In this document: positions 10,056 to 21,899 of the stretch, one piece after another | How the letters are laid out: the number at the start of each line of letters is the position of its first letter | How positions within the stretch are numbered: the first letter of the stretch is position 1 | Source of the DNA: Tigriopus japonicus | Lineage: Eukaryota; Arthropoda; Copepoda; Harpacticoida; Harpacticidae | NCBI GenBank assembly: GCA_010645155.1 | Contig: CM021322.1 | Location: 9,960,334 to 10,024,333 of the forward strand | Direction: 5' to 3' | DNA length: 64,000 nucleotides | Position numbers and translations under genes: made by a program | Notes under the pieces: generated by a model | Told to the model about the DNA's origin: nothing | The model's input: the letters and a program-made list of their open reading frames with translations, nothing else | The model's database searches: none

Positions 10056-10237
10056 TCATCTTGATACACGTTTTTTGAATATCGTCGATTTCACGCCTTG
10101 GAGAGCACCGTGGAGCTCTGTGTTCCAACAATACTTGATCCACACTTCAAGACCACTTGCTTCCGTGATGATTCCAAAAGAGGCTTTGTTTGGATCAAGT
10201 AATGTTCCATTTATCCAAACGACAATAGCTCCACAAC
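10056..10237 (-). pseudogene. orphan exon-like fragment, family not recognised
   Basis: The minus strand has an acceptor-like TTTGACTTGCAG just before 10237. An open stretch of 59 codons follows, containing CGAIVVWINGTLLDP, KASFGIITEASGLEVW and KYCWNTELHGALQG. Composition and the pattern of hydrophobic residues are coding-like. It runs into the degenerate 30-bp repeat array and meets a stop at 10056-10058. It may be a remnant of a secreted or surface protein gene disrupted by the repeats and transposons. No partner exons were confirmed. Confidence 0.3.
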
Positions 10238-13008
10238 CTGCAAGTCAAAGACAAATTATTCCATCTAATTCCTCTTTGTGGGAATCCTCATCCAGTAAAA
10301 AATAATCTAAAAAAGGGGTCCGCAACCTTGATCAAGGCCAACAAAATTTGGCAATTTGTTGTTAGGGGCCCACCACGTTGGTAGGTTCAGGAGCCCACAA
10401 TCGGAAAAACGACATTTTGTTGTAGATAATTCAAGGCAAGATGTTCTTAGATTGTTCAAGTTGTGTTGAGAATGAGCGCAATGAAGCTCTCCGTTTTGGT
10501 CCGGGGGAGAATTTCCGCCAGAAAGTTGGTTCTTAATCCGTTTTTGAGAGGAATTTGCGTGTCTATGAAGGTCCATAGATCTTGAAATATGAAAATTTGG
10601 TTGTAAGTGAATCATTGTTAATGAACCAGGAAACCAGTCACATTGTGTGTTTCTGTACCGTTCGCCGTTTGTTCCGTTTATTAACTTGTGGGGCATTCTA
10701 ATGTTTGTTTTTAGTAACGTTGTTTGGGAGTGACCACTCTTTATATTCAAAAAAGTATATCTTTAGAATGTATCAAAATATGTTTTGAGTTTGAGAATTT
10801 GAAAAACGTTCTTAGGAGTAAAGGTTTATGTTTCCTCATGATCATCATTTTGTTCAAGAAATCCCATATCTCACTTACTACAGAGTAACATGCAATAAAC
10901 ACTTAAATTTTGGCTCTGAGCATTACAATTAAGTAATTTGCAGAATTTTACATCATTGGTAAGCAGCAACTTTATTCATTTATCGGCAATTATTCGTAAA
11001 CAAGATACATAACATTCTGCATGCAGCATTTTTCAAGAAAAACTAGTCTTCAATTCAGCTTTTATTATATTGCAAGTTTTAACTGTTTTGAAAAGCAACC
11101 AAAAATGATTTTTTACAATTGCGAAAAATCCAAACTAATCAAAAGAAAAGGAGAACTAGAAAATTAAACGAATTGTGAGACACAGATAACGATAGATATT
11201 TCTTGACCTGAACAAAACTTTGAGTCACCCTTCTGATGTGGACTATTTTGGACATAGTAGAAGGATAATAGAACCGATAGAGCGAGAAGACAAAATAGCA
11301 CTTTCCCAACATACAAATGGGTTTCAAAATAATATGAAATGATATCTTGTTAAAATAAAATGATGTCATGTTCTTTCTATAAGAGCCAAGCTGACATTGT
11401 GGGATTGAAAGACGTCACAAAAATTCTATTATTATAACGCTTTTGGGACACTGGCTGTCTTCGGGTTCGGTTTTGGACTCGGAGGTTCGGGGTGGTTCGG
11501 TTCGGTTTTAACTCGGTTCGGTCAACTCGAAACTCGAAAACTTGCTCGAAATCCATCAGTACTCAGATGCAGTGTACATGGACCTTATTTAGACATATTA
11601 CACACATGGCAGGAAATATCATTTCTAGTCTGGCAGAAGGATACGTAACACGTTTTATTATTGAAAAAAATTGTAGAAAATCCAGATATAAGATTGATCT
11701 GAGTCATTGGAGTCTTATATGAATACGTTTTAAATATATTAATTTAAGTCAAGGATGTATTGTGCGTATAAATAACGTGCATTGGAAAAGAATGTACAGG
11801 CTAGCCAAATAAGCATTTACAAAAAGGAATATTTTAAGCCACAGCTGGAACAATATGGAATAAGTGACGTCTTGATAAATATCAAATTAATATTGTGCAT
11901 GTAAATCATATAACCGTCGCGCCATTATCGAGAAAGCATTAATTTTTTAGCAGAATAGGCAATTTCACATTGCAAAGACGGAGGTAAAGATAAACTAGAA
12001 GCATTCAAAACGTTCGCCTTGGCTAGTCTGAAATCGTCAAAAATACTTCCTGGTTTTTAAGGTTTGCCAAAATTTAACTAATGGAAGCTATGGATTCCGA
12101 TGGCAAATCAAGTCATGTTTAATAAACATGACTTGTTTAACATTGTTTATCGATTCTAACAAATCATATACACCTCATAAAATCTTTGTTTTTCAAATGA
12201 TTTCGGCCAAACTGATCATACCAATAGATAGAATAGTGTATTGCCGCAATTTCGTCATTCTTTGAAATGATTAAGAAACAGCCAGGTCGCGAAATTACTA
12301 TTCCAGGGGCAATATTGGAACAGTTTTTTAGATGAAGCTTGAGATTTCGTCACATTTTCCACGAGACCGCGAAATGAACATTTAAATCTGGCAACCCTGA
12401 TACTTGACCCTGAAACTTAATCTTTTACGCCGTTTATCGTCTCGAACTGCGATGTTAATAATAAAATAACGCATGGTCAAGTTTAAGTTAACAAAGGATC
12501 TTTTGACATATTTAATGAGTTTTATGATTTGAAAAGTGGCATTTGTAGAATTATTTTCCAAAACAAAGATCTTCTTGCCCTTAGTTCCCTAGAAGTTCCA
12601 TTACATTCGTCAAATTCGATCCACAAAAGAAGGTTAAATATTTTTATTTCCAACGCAAAAGTGGTTCTAAGTCACTCACAACCTGACGAGATTGCATGAT
12701 CTAAACTCTTTCATTAAAAAACTTCTACTGAGCTCAATTTTCCAGCCGTTTTGTAACAGGGCCAATCTGTCCTATGTTCATCTGCACATTTCCTCGAATA
12801 TACTCCAATGATAGTTAGATATTCTGTTTTTATATCAAATCAACCTCCAAAATAAAATAACAAACATTATTTTTGCTTGTAACTCTATTCCTTGCATTGG
12901 TGTCAAATCAATACAAAAAAAACCATTGAATAAAAGATTCTCCCTGCCAAGATTTATCCTTCATTGAAACCTTTTCAATATCACTTGCTTACCAAATCTA
13001 CTTTTTTT

Positions 13009-13158
13009 CAAAATTCGGTAAAGATCTAAAATAGCAGACAGGGCAAGCGCAAAATGTCAAGAAAAGAGCATTAGATTTAAAGCCTAAAAATATCTTGTCT
13101 CCATCTAATGCTGAGCACTCGCTTGATTGGTCATCATAGATCTTTACTCAAAATTCAC
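13009..13158. repeat. short inverted-repeat (foldback) element
   Basis: Two imperfect arms of about 60 bases face each other (about 13009-13077 and 13098-13158). They share GTAAAGATCTA, a CAAGCG block and GCATTAGAT. The separation is only about 20 bases, so the segment could fold into a long hairpin. Confidence 0.55.
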
Positions 13159-13672
13159 AAAATGTTGATTGGATTCCAAATCGATGTCAAATGCTTTTAA
13201 AATTTAATTGATTATATTTAAATTGCTCTCAAATGTAAAATATACAATTACAAACGCTATGTTTTTACTGTCCTTGATTGTAGTTACTTTCAAAAAATGT
13301 TTGAACCAAATTCAATGACATTTTTTCTGTCAAAAACTGCAAGTTAAGCTCTCCATGCACTGTAGTCAAACAAAGTTTATGGAGTGTGTAGAAATTTATG
13401 AGATATTTTTTATCTTTTTAAAAGCCTACTCTTTAACAAAAAGGACACAAGTAAATAGGTCACAGTTAAACAACCACGAGGAAAAAAGGTCATGGCGAAG
13501 AATCAGTTTTCCATGAATAATATTGTGGTTCACCCGGAATTTCTCAGTAGCTCATGGAAGATCTTGAAAGAAGGGTGTAATTTTGACTCCAGAAGGGTAA
13601 GAGACCACCCTCCTCCATGACCAAAAAATTGGGAATGACTTCCCATTGACTTACAGGACCTTTTTGCCTTGC

Positions 13673-13948
13673 CATAATGGATGAGTGTATTCGAACGAAT
13701 TCAGCTGGGGATTCTGGGGCCAAAATGGCTAGGGATGCATCAGAGTCGAGACTACCCCACCAAAATCTTAATCAAAATTCTCGAGCACAATTCCCATTCT
13801 TCGTTTGGACAATCAATCGAAACAAGAACTTTTCCCTCACGTAGTAAACTTAAGCTATGAAATGTCTGAGCCTAGTTCTGACACATCCCTAGCTATTTTG
13901 GCCCCAAAATTCCCCTCTGAATTCGTCTGACTACACTCATCCGTTGTG
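13673..13948. mobile_element. ~275-bp MITE-like inverted-repeat element
   Basis: Terminal inverted repeats of about 70 bases share GGATGAGTGTA or GGATGAGTGTATTC, ACGAATTCAG and GGGGCCAAAAT-GCTAGGGAT (left arm 13673-13745, right arm about 13877-13948). The spacer is about 130 bases without an ORF. A target duplication is not clear. Confidence 0.7.
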
Positions 13949-14008
13949 TTTGATTGGTAAATCTTTAGGTTCCTTGGGACAATCTTCAACCATGGAACAT
14001 ACCAGGGT

Positions 14009-14094
14009 CTGTGGGTTGATCCCCTTGGCTACCTCTGGAGCTGCATGGGTCTGTGGGTTGATCCCCTTGGCTATCTCTGGAGCTGCATGGGTCT
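14009..14094 (+). repeat. 43-bp tandem duplication
   Basis: Two nearly identical copies of a unit containing GGGTCTGTGGGTTGATCCCC and TTGGCTACCTCTGGAGCTGC lie in tandem, and the start of a third follows. They lie in non-coding DNA about 600 bases upstream of TNPO3. Confidence 0.8.
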
Positions 14095-14684
14095 GTGACC
14101 TTTTTATCTGGTGATGTTTTTATTGTGACTAATTTATTATGACTATTTCACCTTGTGACCTATTTACCGCACGCCGAAGGCACAACTTCTTGGAAAACGT
14201 CACAGCCAAAGGTCAGCTGGGCCGGACAATTGTCCAACAAAATGTTAGGCCTGTCTCCCCCAATGTATCCTCTCTGGGAACTCTGTGATTTGAATGGCAA
14301 TTAAAGTTAGAGTCAAAAACCCTCCTAACTGAAACTTTTCACTAATTATAACACAGTTCTGATGGGTTCATAAGTTTCGAGCCTCAGTCCCTAGGTCCAA
14401 GCACCAATTTTTTAGTCCATCCGGTCACCCTAAATATCTCCTGGTCCCATACAGACACCCAACCTCCAACAACAAAGGTGATTCATTGCTCTACCAGGGC
14501 AAACTGAAGAGCTTCTTTAGGGCAAACCTCAACTCAGCTCAACAACAACACGATCATCCCCTCTCCCTCTCTCTCGGTCTTCCCGGGATAACCCATCTCT
14601 CTCATAGAGGGATTAGGTAGCCTCCCTTCCCATACATAGAGACCCGCCCTGGTTCTGGCCCACTCATAATATCCGGTCGGCATC

Positions 14685-17607
14685 ATGGAGATTCGTTTGG
14701 ATTCGTGTCCAACGTCGGATTTTGTGATTGAGGCCATCCGCACGTTATACCATCATGCCGATCCCAAAGAGAAAGAAAAGGCCTCACAATGGCTCCATGC
14801 TTGGCAGAAGTCCGTGTTCGCCTGGAAAGTGAGTATCTTAACCCTCCCAAATAATTTCAGGAGCGGAAATCTAGCTTTAAAAAAAAAAATCGTGAAAATC
14901 CAAACCCTAACATGATGTCTTCTTCTTTTTCCAGATTTCCGATGAGATCCTTCATCGAAAAATTGACGTCGAGAGTTGTTATATGGCGGCCCAAACGCTG
15001 CGGACCAAAATCCAGACGTCTTTTCACGAATTACCCGCGGAGGCTCGGATTTCCTTGCGCGATTCCATTCTCGAGCATTTCAACGGCGTCGATGAACGCA
15101 CCAATCACATCATATCCACGCAAATCTGTCTGGCTTTGGCCGATTTATTGTTGCAAATGCCCGAATGGCAAGGCGCCATGGGCGAATTAGTCCAACGTTA
15201 CGCCCATGCCCGCGAATTCGCCCTGCTTGAGCTGCTCATTTTCGTGCCCGAAGAGGTCAATTCCCGGCATTTGAGATTGGGCGCCAATCGACGGAGTGAA
15301 ATCATGGACGATTTGCGACGATCGGCCGGTTTCGTGACCGAATTTTTGCACGCTTGTTTGGCCAAACAACAGGCTCAAACTCAGGGTGAAAACAACACGT
15401 TCCGGATCAGTTTGCTCAAGTGTCTTTCGTCGTGGGTGGAGCTGGGAATCATCCCGATTTTGGGCCTGGAGAACAACCCCTTGGTGATGCACGCGTTTAT
15501 GAGCTTGGAGAAAGTAGACGAGAACGGGATGGTCCATGAAGCCGCTTCGGATTTACTTTGCGGGATCGTGGAACGCATGGAGGACCTGAGTCTAACCAAT
15601 GAGAGCTGTCAGTTCGAGTTGACCTTCTTCACGTTAATTCGACGACTGGAACCGGCTTATCACTTGTCGGTGGCTCATGAGGACATGTCCAAGTCCACCA
15701 ACTTTTGTCGAATATTCACGGAATTTGCCGAGAGCTCGATACATCGCATTATGTCGTCGCCTCCACAACAGCCCCATTTCAGCATGGCTATCCTCGATTC
15801 AGTCCTTGTTTGTTGCGGCCATCCCGACTACGAGATGCCGGATATCACGTTCAACTTGTGGCATCGCCTGTCTGAAGAGCTCTATCAGCGAGACGATGAG
15901 ACCATCACCCAAATATTCCGTCCTTACATCAATCGGTTGATCTTGGCTTTATGCAAGCACTGCCAGATGGAACCCGATATGGATCACGTCCTCGAGGAGG
16001 GCGAAGACTTCACCATGTTCCGATTTCGAGTCCGAGAGCTCATCCGGGATGTGGTGTTCATTGTGGGATCTTCCAACGTGTTTAAGAATCTCTTTGACTA
16101 TGTCAAAGGTGCGAGTGCTTGGGAGATCATGGAGGCGGCCTTGTTCATCATGTCAGCCGTGGCCAAGAGTGTCCACCCCAAGATGGACGATAATCCGGCC
16201 CAAGTCGTCGAAAGTATTCTGTCTATCCCTCCCACCACCCACATTGCCGTCCGACACACCTCGCTCAAACTCATCGGAGAGCTGGCCGAGTGGATCGATT
16301 CGCACCCGCAGTTCCTGGAACAGATCCTCAACTGGCTGTTGGCCGGTTTACAAGACCCAAAGTTGTCCTCGGAGGCCGCAACAGCCCTGCAAAATATGTG
16401 CTCTCAGTGTCGTGGCAAGATGATCCCGCATTTCGAAGGGCTACTGCAAATCCTCAAGGCTTTGGACTCGTTCAATCTAAGACCGGAAGCGGCTAACGGG
16501 CTCATCAAAGGTGTAGCCATCATTCTATCCGACTTTCCCAATGAGCAAGTGGCTCAGGCCATGAGCACTTTGTGTCAAATGCAGATCTTGCCCTTGAGTG
16601 TCATTGCCAATGGAACTGTTCCATTAGGAAAGATTGCCAAGAACTCGAAGAACGACCCTGTGCTCTATTTGGACCGTCTTTCTAGTGTGTTCCGCCATGT
16701 GACCCCCAATGTTCCGGACAACCAGAGTCACCCCTGTGTGAGTGTCGTTCAAGAGGTGTGGGTGGTCATTTCCAAGACTTGTGAGACTTTCCAGAGTGAT
16801 GTCAGGATTATGGAGAGTCTCTGTCGAACCATGCGGTTCATCTTGCGATGTGTGGGTGCTCAAGCCATGCCCATTTTGGAACCTTGGGCCAAACAGATGG
16901 TGCATGTGTATTTGAGTCACCCGCACAGCTGCTTCCTGTACTTGGGCTCAATTCTGGTGGATGTGTTCTCATCCAATCCCACCCTAATCCCCGGCCTTCT
17001 CGGCATGATGGAAGCCTTTCTTCCGCCCACGTTTCAGATCCTTCAGGCAGAAAATGGACTGCGTAATCACCCTGACACGGTGGACGACTTCTTCCGCTTG
17101 AATGCCCGATTCCTCCAACGCTGTCCGATCCCATTCCTTCAGACCACTTTCATGCCCTCGATAGTGGAGTGTGGCCTTTTGGCCGTGTACCTGGATCATA
17201 AAGAGGCCAATGCCTCGGTGATGAAGTTCTTCTTTGATCTTTTTCATGCTGGACGCTCCAAGGAGGACAAAGAGGACTTTGAAACGCGCCGACTTCTCGT
17301 GGACCAAATCCGACACAATTTTGGGGCCAAGCTCATTGAGGCTTTGCTTCGAGCGGCCATTTTCAATTTACCCAGCTACACGTTTCACGATATCGGAGAC
17401 GTGATCTTTGAGCTCATGATGCTCGAGCGAACATGTGTATGTCATTGGCTGGAAGCAGCACTCAAAGATTTGCCCTTGAAAGATGCCAATGGGATTGAAA
17501 AGGTCACCCAGAAGCAACTGGTCAAGGTACACAAAGAAGTGACCTCGGCTGAAGAACCTAAGGATGTGGCGGATGCCATCCGGGATTTCAATCGATTGTG
17601 GCGGTAG
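14685..17607 (+). CDS. TNPO3: transportin-3 (importin-beta family nuclear import receptor)
   Basis: Transportin-3 carries phosphorylated SR splicing factors into the nucleus in a Ran-GTP-dependent cycle. It acts in the cytoplasm and at the nuclear pore. Two coding exons, 14685-14828 and 14935-17607 (donor AAA|GTGAGT, acceptor TTCCAG|ATTTCC, phase 0), give 938 residues; human TNPO3 has 923. The protein aligns end to end with the family: FAWK|ISDEILH followed by DVESCYMAAQTLRTKIQTSF near the N-terminus, LPEEV-like and GANRRSEI motifs around residue 150, CRIFTEFAESS, AVRHTSLKLIGELAEW, SCFLYLGSILVD, NGLRNHPDTVDDFFRL, and a terminal VTSAEEPKDVADAIRDFNRL. The fold is a HEAT-repeat solenoid with an importin-beta N-terminal domain. 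No frameshifts or internal stops occur. The ATG at 14685 opens the short first exon and fits the family N-terminus. An ATTAAA at 17730-17735 may be its polyadenylation signal. Confidence 0.97.
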
Positions 17608-19855
17608 CTGTCATGTTAATCCTACTTGTTTTGCTTGTGTGATACCCTTATGTCTTCTGATTGATCATGCTCCAAACAAATTATCATGATCAGCATCAAT
17701 TTGTCGTGTTTTTCAAGAAGGTGGCTGCAATTAAAACATTCTATTGCACCTTTCACTATTATAGCCTAAGATCACAAAAATGGCTCAAGAAAGTGCTGAC
17801 TTGGCTTTGCACTTAGGTTTACTAGGTTTGCTTTGCAAAACGTTGCCCTGAAAAAAAATTAACTTTCCGATTGGTTTGATTTCAAAACACTGAAAACCTA
17901 AACTCAGTTCCAATGCACTATTAGATACTTCGAAAGATGTTATTTACTCTAGAATAGCTATTTCTATTACAAGGGAAACATTCTACCACGGACTGAGAAA
18001 GGAGAGAAAGTTGGCTTAGGCAGGAACCTCTCACCACAGGACGCGAACTTCAGCTGACGCGTAGCCCAATGAGGCCCTTTAAACGGTGCGGCTCTGCAGT
18101 GAATTTGAACGAAATTGCCAAAAAACGATAGAAATACGTGTTTGATAGCAAACATCGCTTCAGAACATTGTTGCAGCATTAGAGAGCGCTCCTTTTCCTA
18201 CCATTCAGTTTTATAATGCTGCTTTCTGTTCTCGGGAATTAGTCAAAACTGAGCTCCTTCAGACCAATATCTCACACAAAATGGAGAATGGATCTCGAAT
18301 AAATGCATATGTAACTTAAATATAATAATACCAACTTCAGACGAGTTCAGTTATACTTTGATCAAGTTTCATGAAGATTGGGCGCCTTTTTAGAAAACTG
18401 TGGCCATGTTATTAACAATGAAACTCACAGCCACAGTATCCACATCATTTTTAGTCAGCATTTTATCGTCTGAAATCCTTGAAATCCATTAGATGCTAAA
18501 TATCAACATTTTGATCAGCCAAACCGAGAGGAAGCACGAGATTAAACATTTTTTTTGTCAACTAATAGTTGAGTTGTTGATGATTCCCTCACACTGATTA
18601 TTCATGCAGAATGCAGTGAAGAACAGATCACTCTCATGGAGCACTGTATTCTTCGCTTTGATGGTGTTGTTTGGTACTTATAATCTAAAACTATTGGTAT
18701 TTCAGGATAAGTTGATTAGGGTTGATAATGAGTGGTGAACGTGATTTACCCAAGAGTGGGTTGCGTTTAATTATCTCTAAGAGACAGAAACACAAACTAG
18801 AATGATGTCTAGACAATTTGTTCACTGATTTAGTATAAAATATTGAATATTGAGTCCATAACACTTCCCTATCGTTCACTCCAGAGGGCCTCATTGGGCT
18901 CTCAAAAACAACAACAAACAGCTGTCTTCGCATCCTCTTCTGTAAGTATATCCATGGCTTAGGGCACCTCTGAACCATTGTTCAACCAGATTCTCTAGCT
19001 ATTGAGTCGTTGCTAGCTGGGGAAGTAGGTGCAAGCGCCAGAGGTGGAGGTGTGGGAAGGCCTGCTCCTCTTCCTCGCTCCACGGACACCTCTGACACTA
19101 ACCCACCTGACCTAGGTAGCAACAGCTCAAGAGGAAAAAAGTCTGGTTGGCCAGTGGTTCAGTGTTGCCCGAAATCAACTGTCTCTTGGAATCGAGACTT
19201 CTCAGGCCCATGTAGAATTTTCCCAAATGATAGATGCAGTTATCTGTCGAGTAACATTTGGCGTGCAAGAACATTTTGACAGGTTTCTGGCGGTTTTTAC
19301 ATGAAAATCGTGAAATTTGGCGTATTTAAATTGAAGTTTTAGGATTAGTTGAAACACAATTTGTCACGCTGATTCTACCAGGATTCAGCATTATTTGGTT
19401 CACTCTACTGATGGAAAAAACAATCTTTCAATCTTTCTCACGCAAGTTTGCTAGCTTTAGGTTTGCCATCACCCCTCACATAATACAACATCTTGCAAAA
19501 TCAAGAAGCAAGTTCCTTCTAGATGGCGCCCCTGAGCCAAAGACAAATAAAGCAAGGGGTGCGTGCCACTTGCGCTCATCTTCAGAAGAAAGCCTTTTTC
19601 CTCATGGAATTCAACTGACAAATGATAGACGCTGAAGGCTAATTGGCAGACCTAGTTGGGCAACCTATCGTGAATATGATTGAAGATTGGATTGTTTCCA
19701 TCATTAGTTCACTTCTCAAGAGAATTCAAAGTCATAAAAAATAGTGTGACCAGTTTTTGACTTATGTGGCAATCTCTTTCAATGCCATCTTTTTTCATTG
19801 GTGCCTGTTGTTTCAGCCAAAGAACCAAAAGTAGCTTCTATATTAGAGAAGAGAG
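17608..19855. other. intergenic, downstream of TNPO3
   Basis: No gene is recognised. The first ~150 bases are probably the TNPO3 3' UTR (ATTAAA at 17730-17735). A 16-base inverted pair, AGCCCAATGAGGCCCT at about 18064-18079 and its inverse at about 18886-18901, may mark a decayed element. Reading frames here are short and without family motifs. Confidence 0.45.
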
Positions 19856-20541
19856 TACAGTCGTTATTCGATTTAGTCACATCCCTATAGTCACAATTAT
19901 TCAATTTAGTCACAATTGCCCTGCTGACCGATTTTTTACTACGTAAATGACTCGCTTAGTCACAATTTTGGCACTTTTGGTGACTCGATTTAGTCACAAT
20001 TATTTTGTCAAACCATAGATTTTTTCCCAGTTTTAAGGCCCGTTTACACTGCAGTAAAAACTCGAATTTGATACAAAATTTTTGAAATTCGAAATTAAGT
20101 CAAATTCGAATTTCCCGCCAAAAATGATGACTTCACTAGTAATTGCTGCCATGACCGGTTTTTCTGTGCTGTTGTTAGCATTTTCTTGGTAAACAAACTT
20201 GGTGCACTAAATGTACTTCGGACATATTGTCAAGGGGAATCCTTTGCACTCGATGTTCACTTGGGATTACAGAGAATCGAAAATCAATGCCTCCACAAGT
20301 GCAGCTCAAGAAAAAAGCAACCTTTGATTTCAAACTAATTTAAGAAACAGGGAGAATGACTTTGTTCATAATTGGAATAATTGAAATAAAGCTGCTTATG
20401 TCAAGCTTATAACGACTGTTTTTACCCTTTATATAACAAATTTGGTCTCAGAAGGCCCATATTCACCTAGTCACAATTATTCAATTTCGTCACAATTGGC
20501 CTGGTTCCCGACAACTGTGACTAAATTGAATAACGACTGTA
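19856..20541. mobile_element. pogo/Tigger-like MITE (682 bp) with TA duplication
   Basis: The element at 19858-20539 is flanked by TA on both sides (19856-19857, 20540-20541). Its terminal inverted repeats of about 24 bases differ at one position and begin CAGTCGTTATTC, then ATTTAGTCACA. Subterminal repeats of GTCACAATTATTCAATTT occur near both ends, in the same orientation. TA duplications and CAGTCG ends fit the Tc1/mariner superfamily, pogo/Tigger branch. It has no transposase. Confidence 0.85.
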
Positions 20542-21479
20542 TTGGATTGTCGAAACTACCCTATTAGGAAGGATGGAGATTTTGAGCAAACAAAAGACGC
20601 TTTTGAAACAAAAAAAATCAAAATATGCTGAAGTGGTAAGTGAAATGTGCTGGCATGGTAAATAAAAAATAACATACTCTGAGATGGTAAGTAAAATTTG
20701 CTGAAGTGACAAATCCAAATGGCAAGGAAAATGAAAAACAGCGAATAATTGCAAAACAAATTTGATTTGCGTGTCTGTGACAAAGTTTTTTGATTGACTT
20801 TTTTAGTCAAGTTTGAAAATATTTTTCTTATTTTCTTCATGAAACGTTGTTTTTTGATAACGCATGTAAAATGGCAATGGCACAAATTGACAGAACAGTA
20901 GCTTAGGAAGTGGAAGAAATGGCAAAGAAAACAAAACTTTACTAAAAGGTTAAAAAAATGATAAGTATTTTTGCTACTAACAAAAGTACTCCTTTTGGGC
21001 ATGGGAAATCTTACTTGCCTGAAAGTTGCACACTCCTGATCCGTTGTTTTGAATATAGCGGTGGCTTACTTAATTTTCTGTTTTCTTATATGGGCGTACT
21101 GATAGCTGTTTGAGTCAAATTTCTTATCAGTTAGTTCAAAATTAGTTAATTCTAATTAAGAGCAAATGTGTTGAAATGGGTGCTGTTTTCAACTTTATCA
21201 ACCCAAAGGATGAAACCGACCCAATGATTAAGTTCAATTAAGCTAAGTTTATCAATGAAAGGTTGATACATCATATATATCTGGTCTAGAAAAAATGCAA
21301 AATAAAAAAAACTTGAATCTGGCGTTTTTCTGGCGTTTTTGATTGGTTCATCTGGCGTTTTTTGTCTCCAATTCCCTGGCAGCCCTGACTCGAAACACAC
21401 ATGTAGCGATCAACCCCTCCAGTATTTCAGAGATCATCAAGGATGAGCCATTGGGTCACTTATGATGTCAAGCTTACCG
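20542..21479. other. intergenic, AT-rich
   Basis: No gene is recognised. Loose repeats of about 25-30 bases containing GATGGTAAGTAAAA or AGTGGTAAGTGAAA lie at about 20620-20725. They create long but unconvincing minus-strand reading frames. Confidence 0.4.
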
Positions 21480-21640
21480 GGTCCGGATGGAATTCTCCTT
21501 GTGCTACTTATGGAGCGGATGTACTTCGATAAGTTCCTGGCCACAATTCCAGATCAGCCTTTAGGAACTCTCTGCAACAGACATGGGCTTGCAAGAAGTT
21601 CATTGAACAGCCTACTTGACCAAATTAAGTAGCAGCATAA
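21480..21640 (+). mobile_element. LINE 3'-end fragment, second family
   Basis: The plus strand reads FDKFLATIPDQPLGTL followed by LNSLLDQIK and a stop at about 21630. This matches the closing KFLxTIPDQP...NSLxDQI motif of the LINE polymerase tails at 1.6-2.0 kb and 27.2-27.4 kb, but the sequence is diverged from both. It is 5'-truncated and inactive. Confidence 0.6.
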
Positions 21641-21899
21641 TATTTATAAAACATCCACATCACACTCTGAATCCATTTGGAGTGACGGTTGATAATCATT
21701 TTCTGAAACCGCAAATAAACTAAACAATAAGGGCTAGGCAAATATGATTCTGCCTTCTTATCTCAAGCGTGACGAGTTTTAATTTAAGATCAAGATACCA
21801 CTTGTTTAGAAATAATGCAATGTTTTCAGTAAATTACTTATATGTCTTTATTACATCCATTTATTTGAGATATCATCAAAAAAATACATCTTCGAAGTA

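Larger units (their letters stand above)
8146..10080. repeat. degenerate ~30-bp minisatellite split by two transposons
   Basis: Units resembling CTTGGTACACGTTTTTTC, AAATAGAAATCAT and close variants repeat every 28-36 bases at about 8146-8285, 9562-9587 and 10000-10080. About seven recognisable units remain. The array is interrupted by a long-TIR element (8288-9561) and a hAT MITE (9588-9999). On the minus strand the unit reads roughly VYQDDFYLKK in one frame, so a coding origin is possible, but stops and frame changes break it. Confidence 0.55.
10238..14684. other. intergenic repeat-rich stretch upstream of TNPO3
   Basis: No gene is recognised. Noted content: a hAT-like end (GGGGTCCGCAACCTT) near 10314, a CGGTT/CTCGAAA-rich repeat at about 11455-11570, a 12-bp perfect hairpin at 12109-12135, and inverted-repeat elements at about 13009-13158 and 13673-13948. 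A 43-bp tandem duplication lies at about 14009-14094. The last 150 bases should hold the TNPO3 promoter and 5' UTR. Confidence 0.5.

Noticed and set aside
10307..10750. 147-codon minus-strand frame beside a hAT-like end
   Set aside because: No transposase motifs. The GGGGTCCGCAACC end has no partner in the window, so neither gene nor complete element is claimed.
20556..21002. 148-codon Phe/Leu/Cys-rich frame on the minus strand
   Set aside because: Composition follows the AT-rich loose repeats. There are no domain motifs, splice context or start support.
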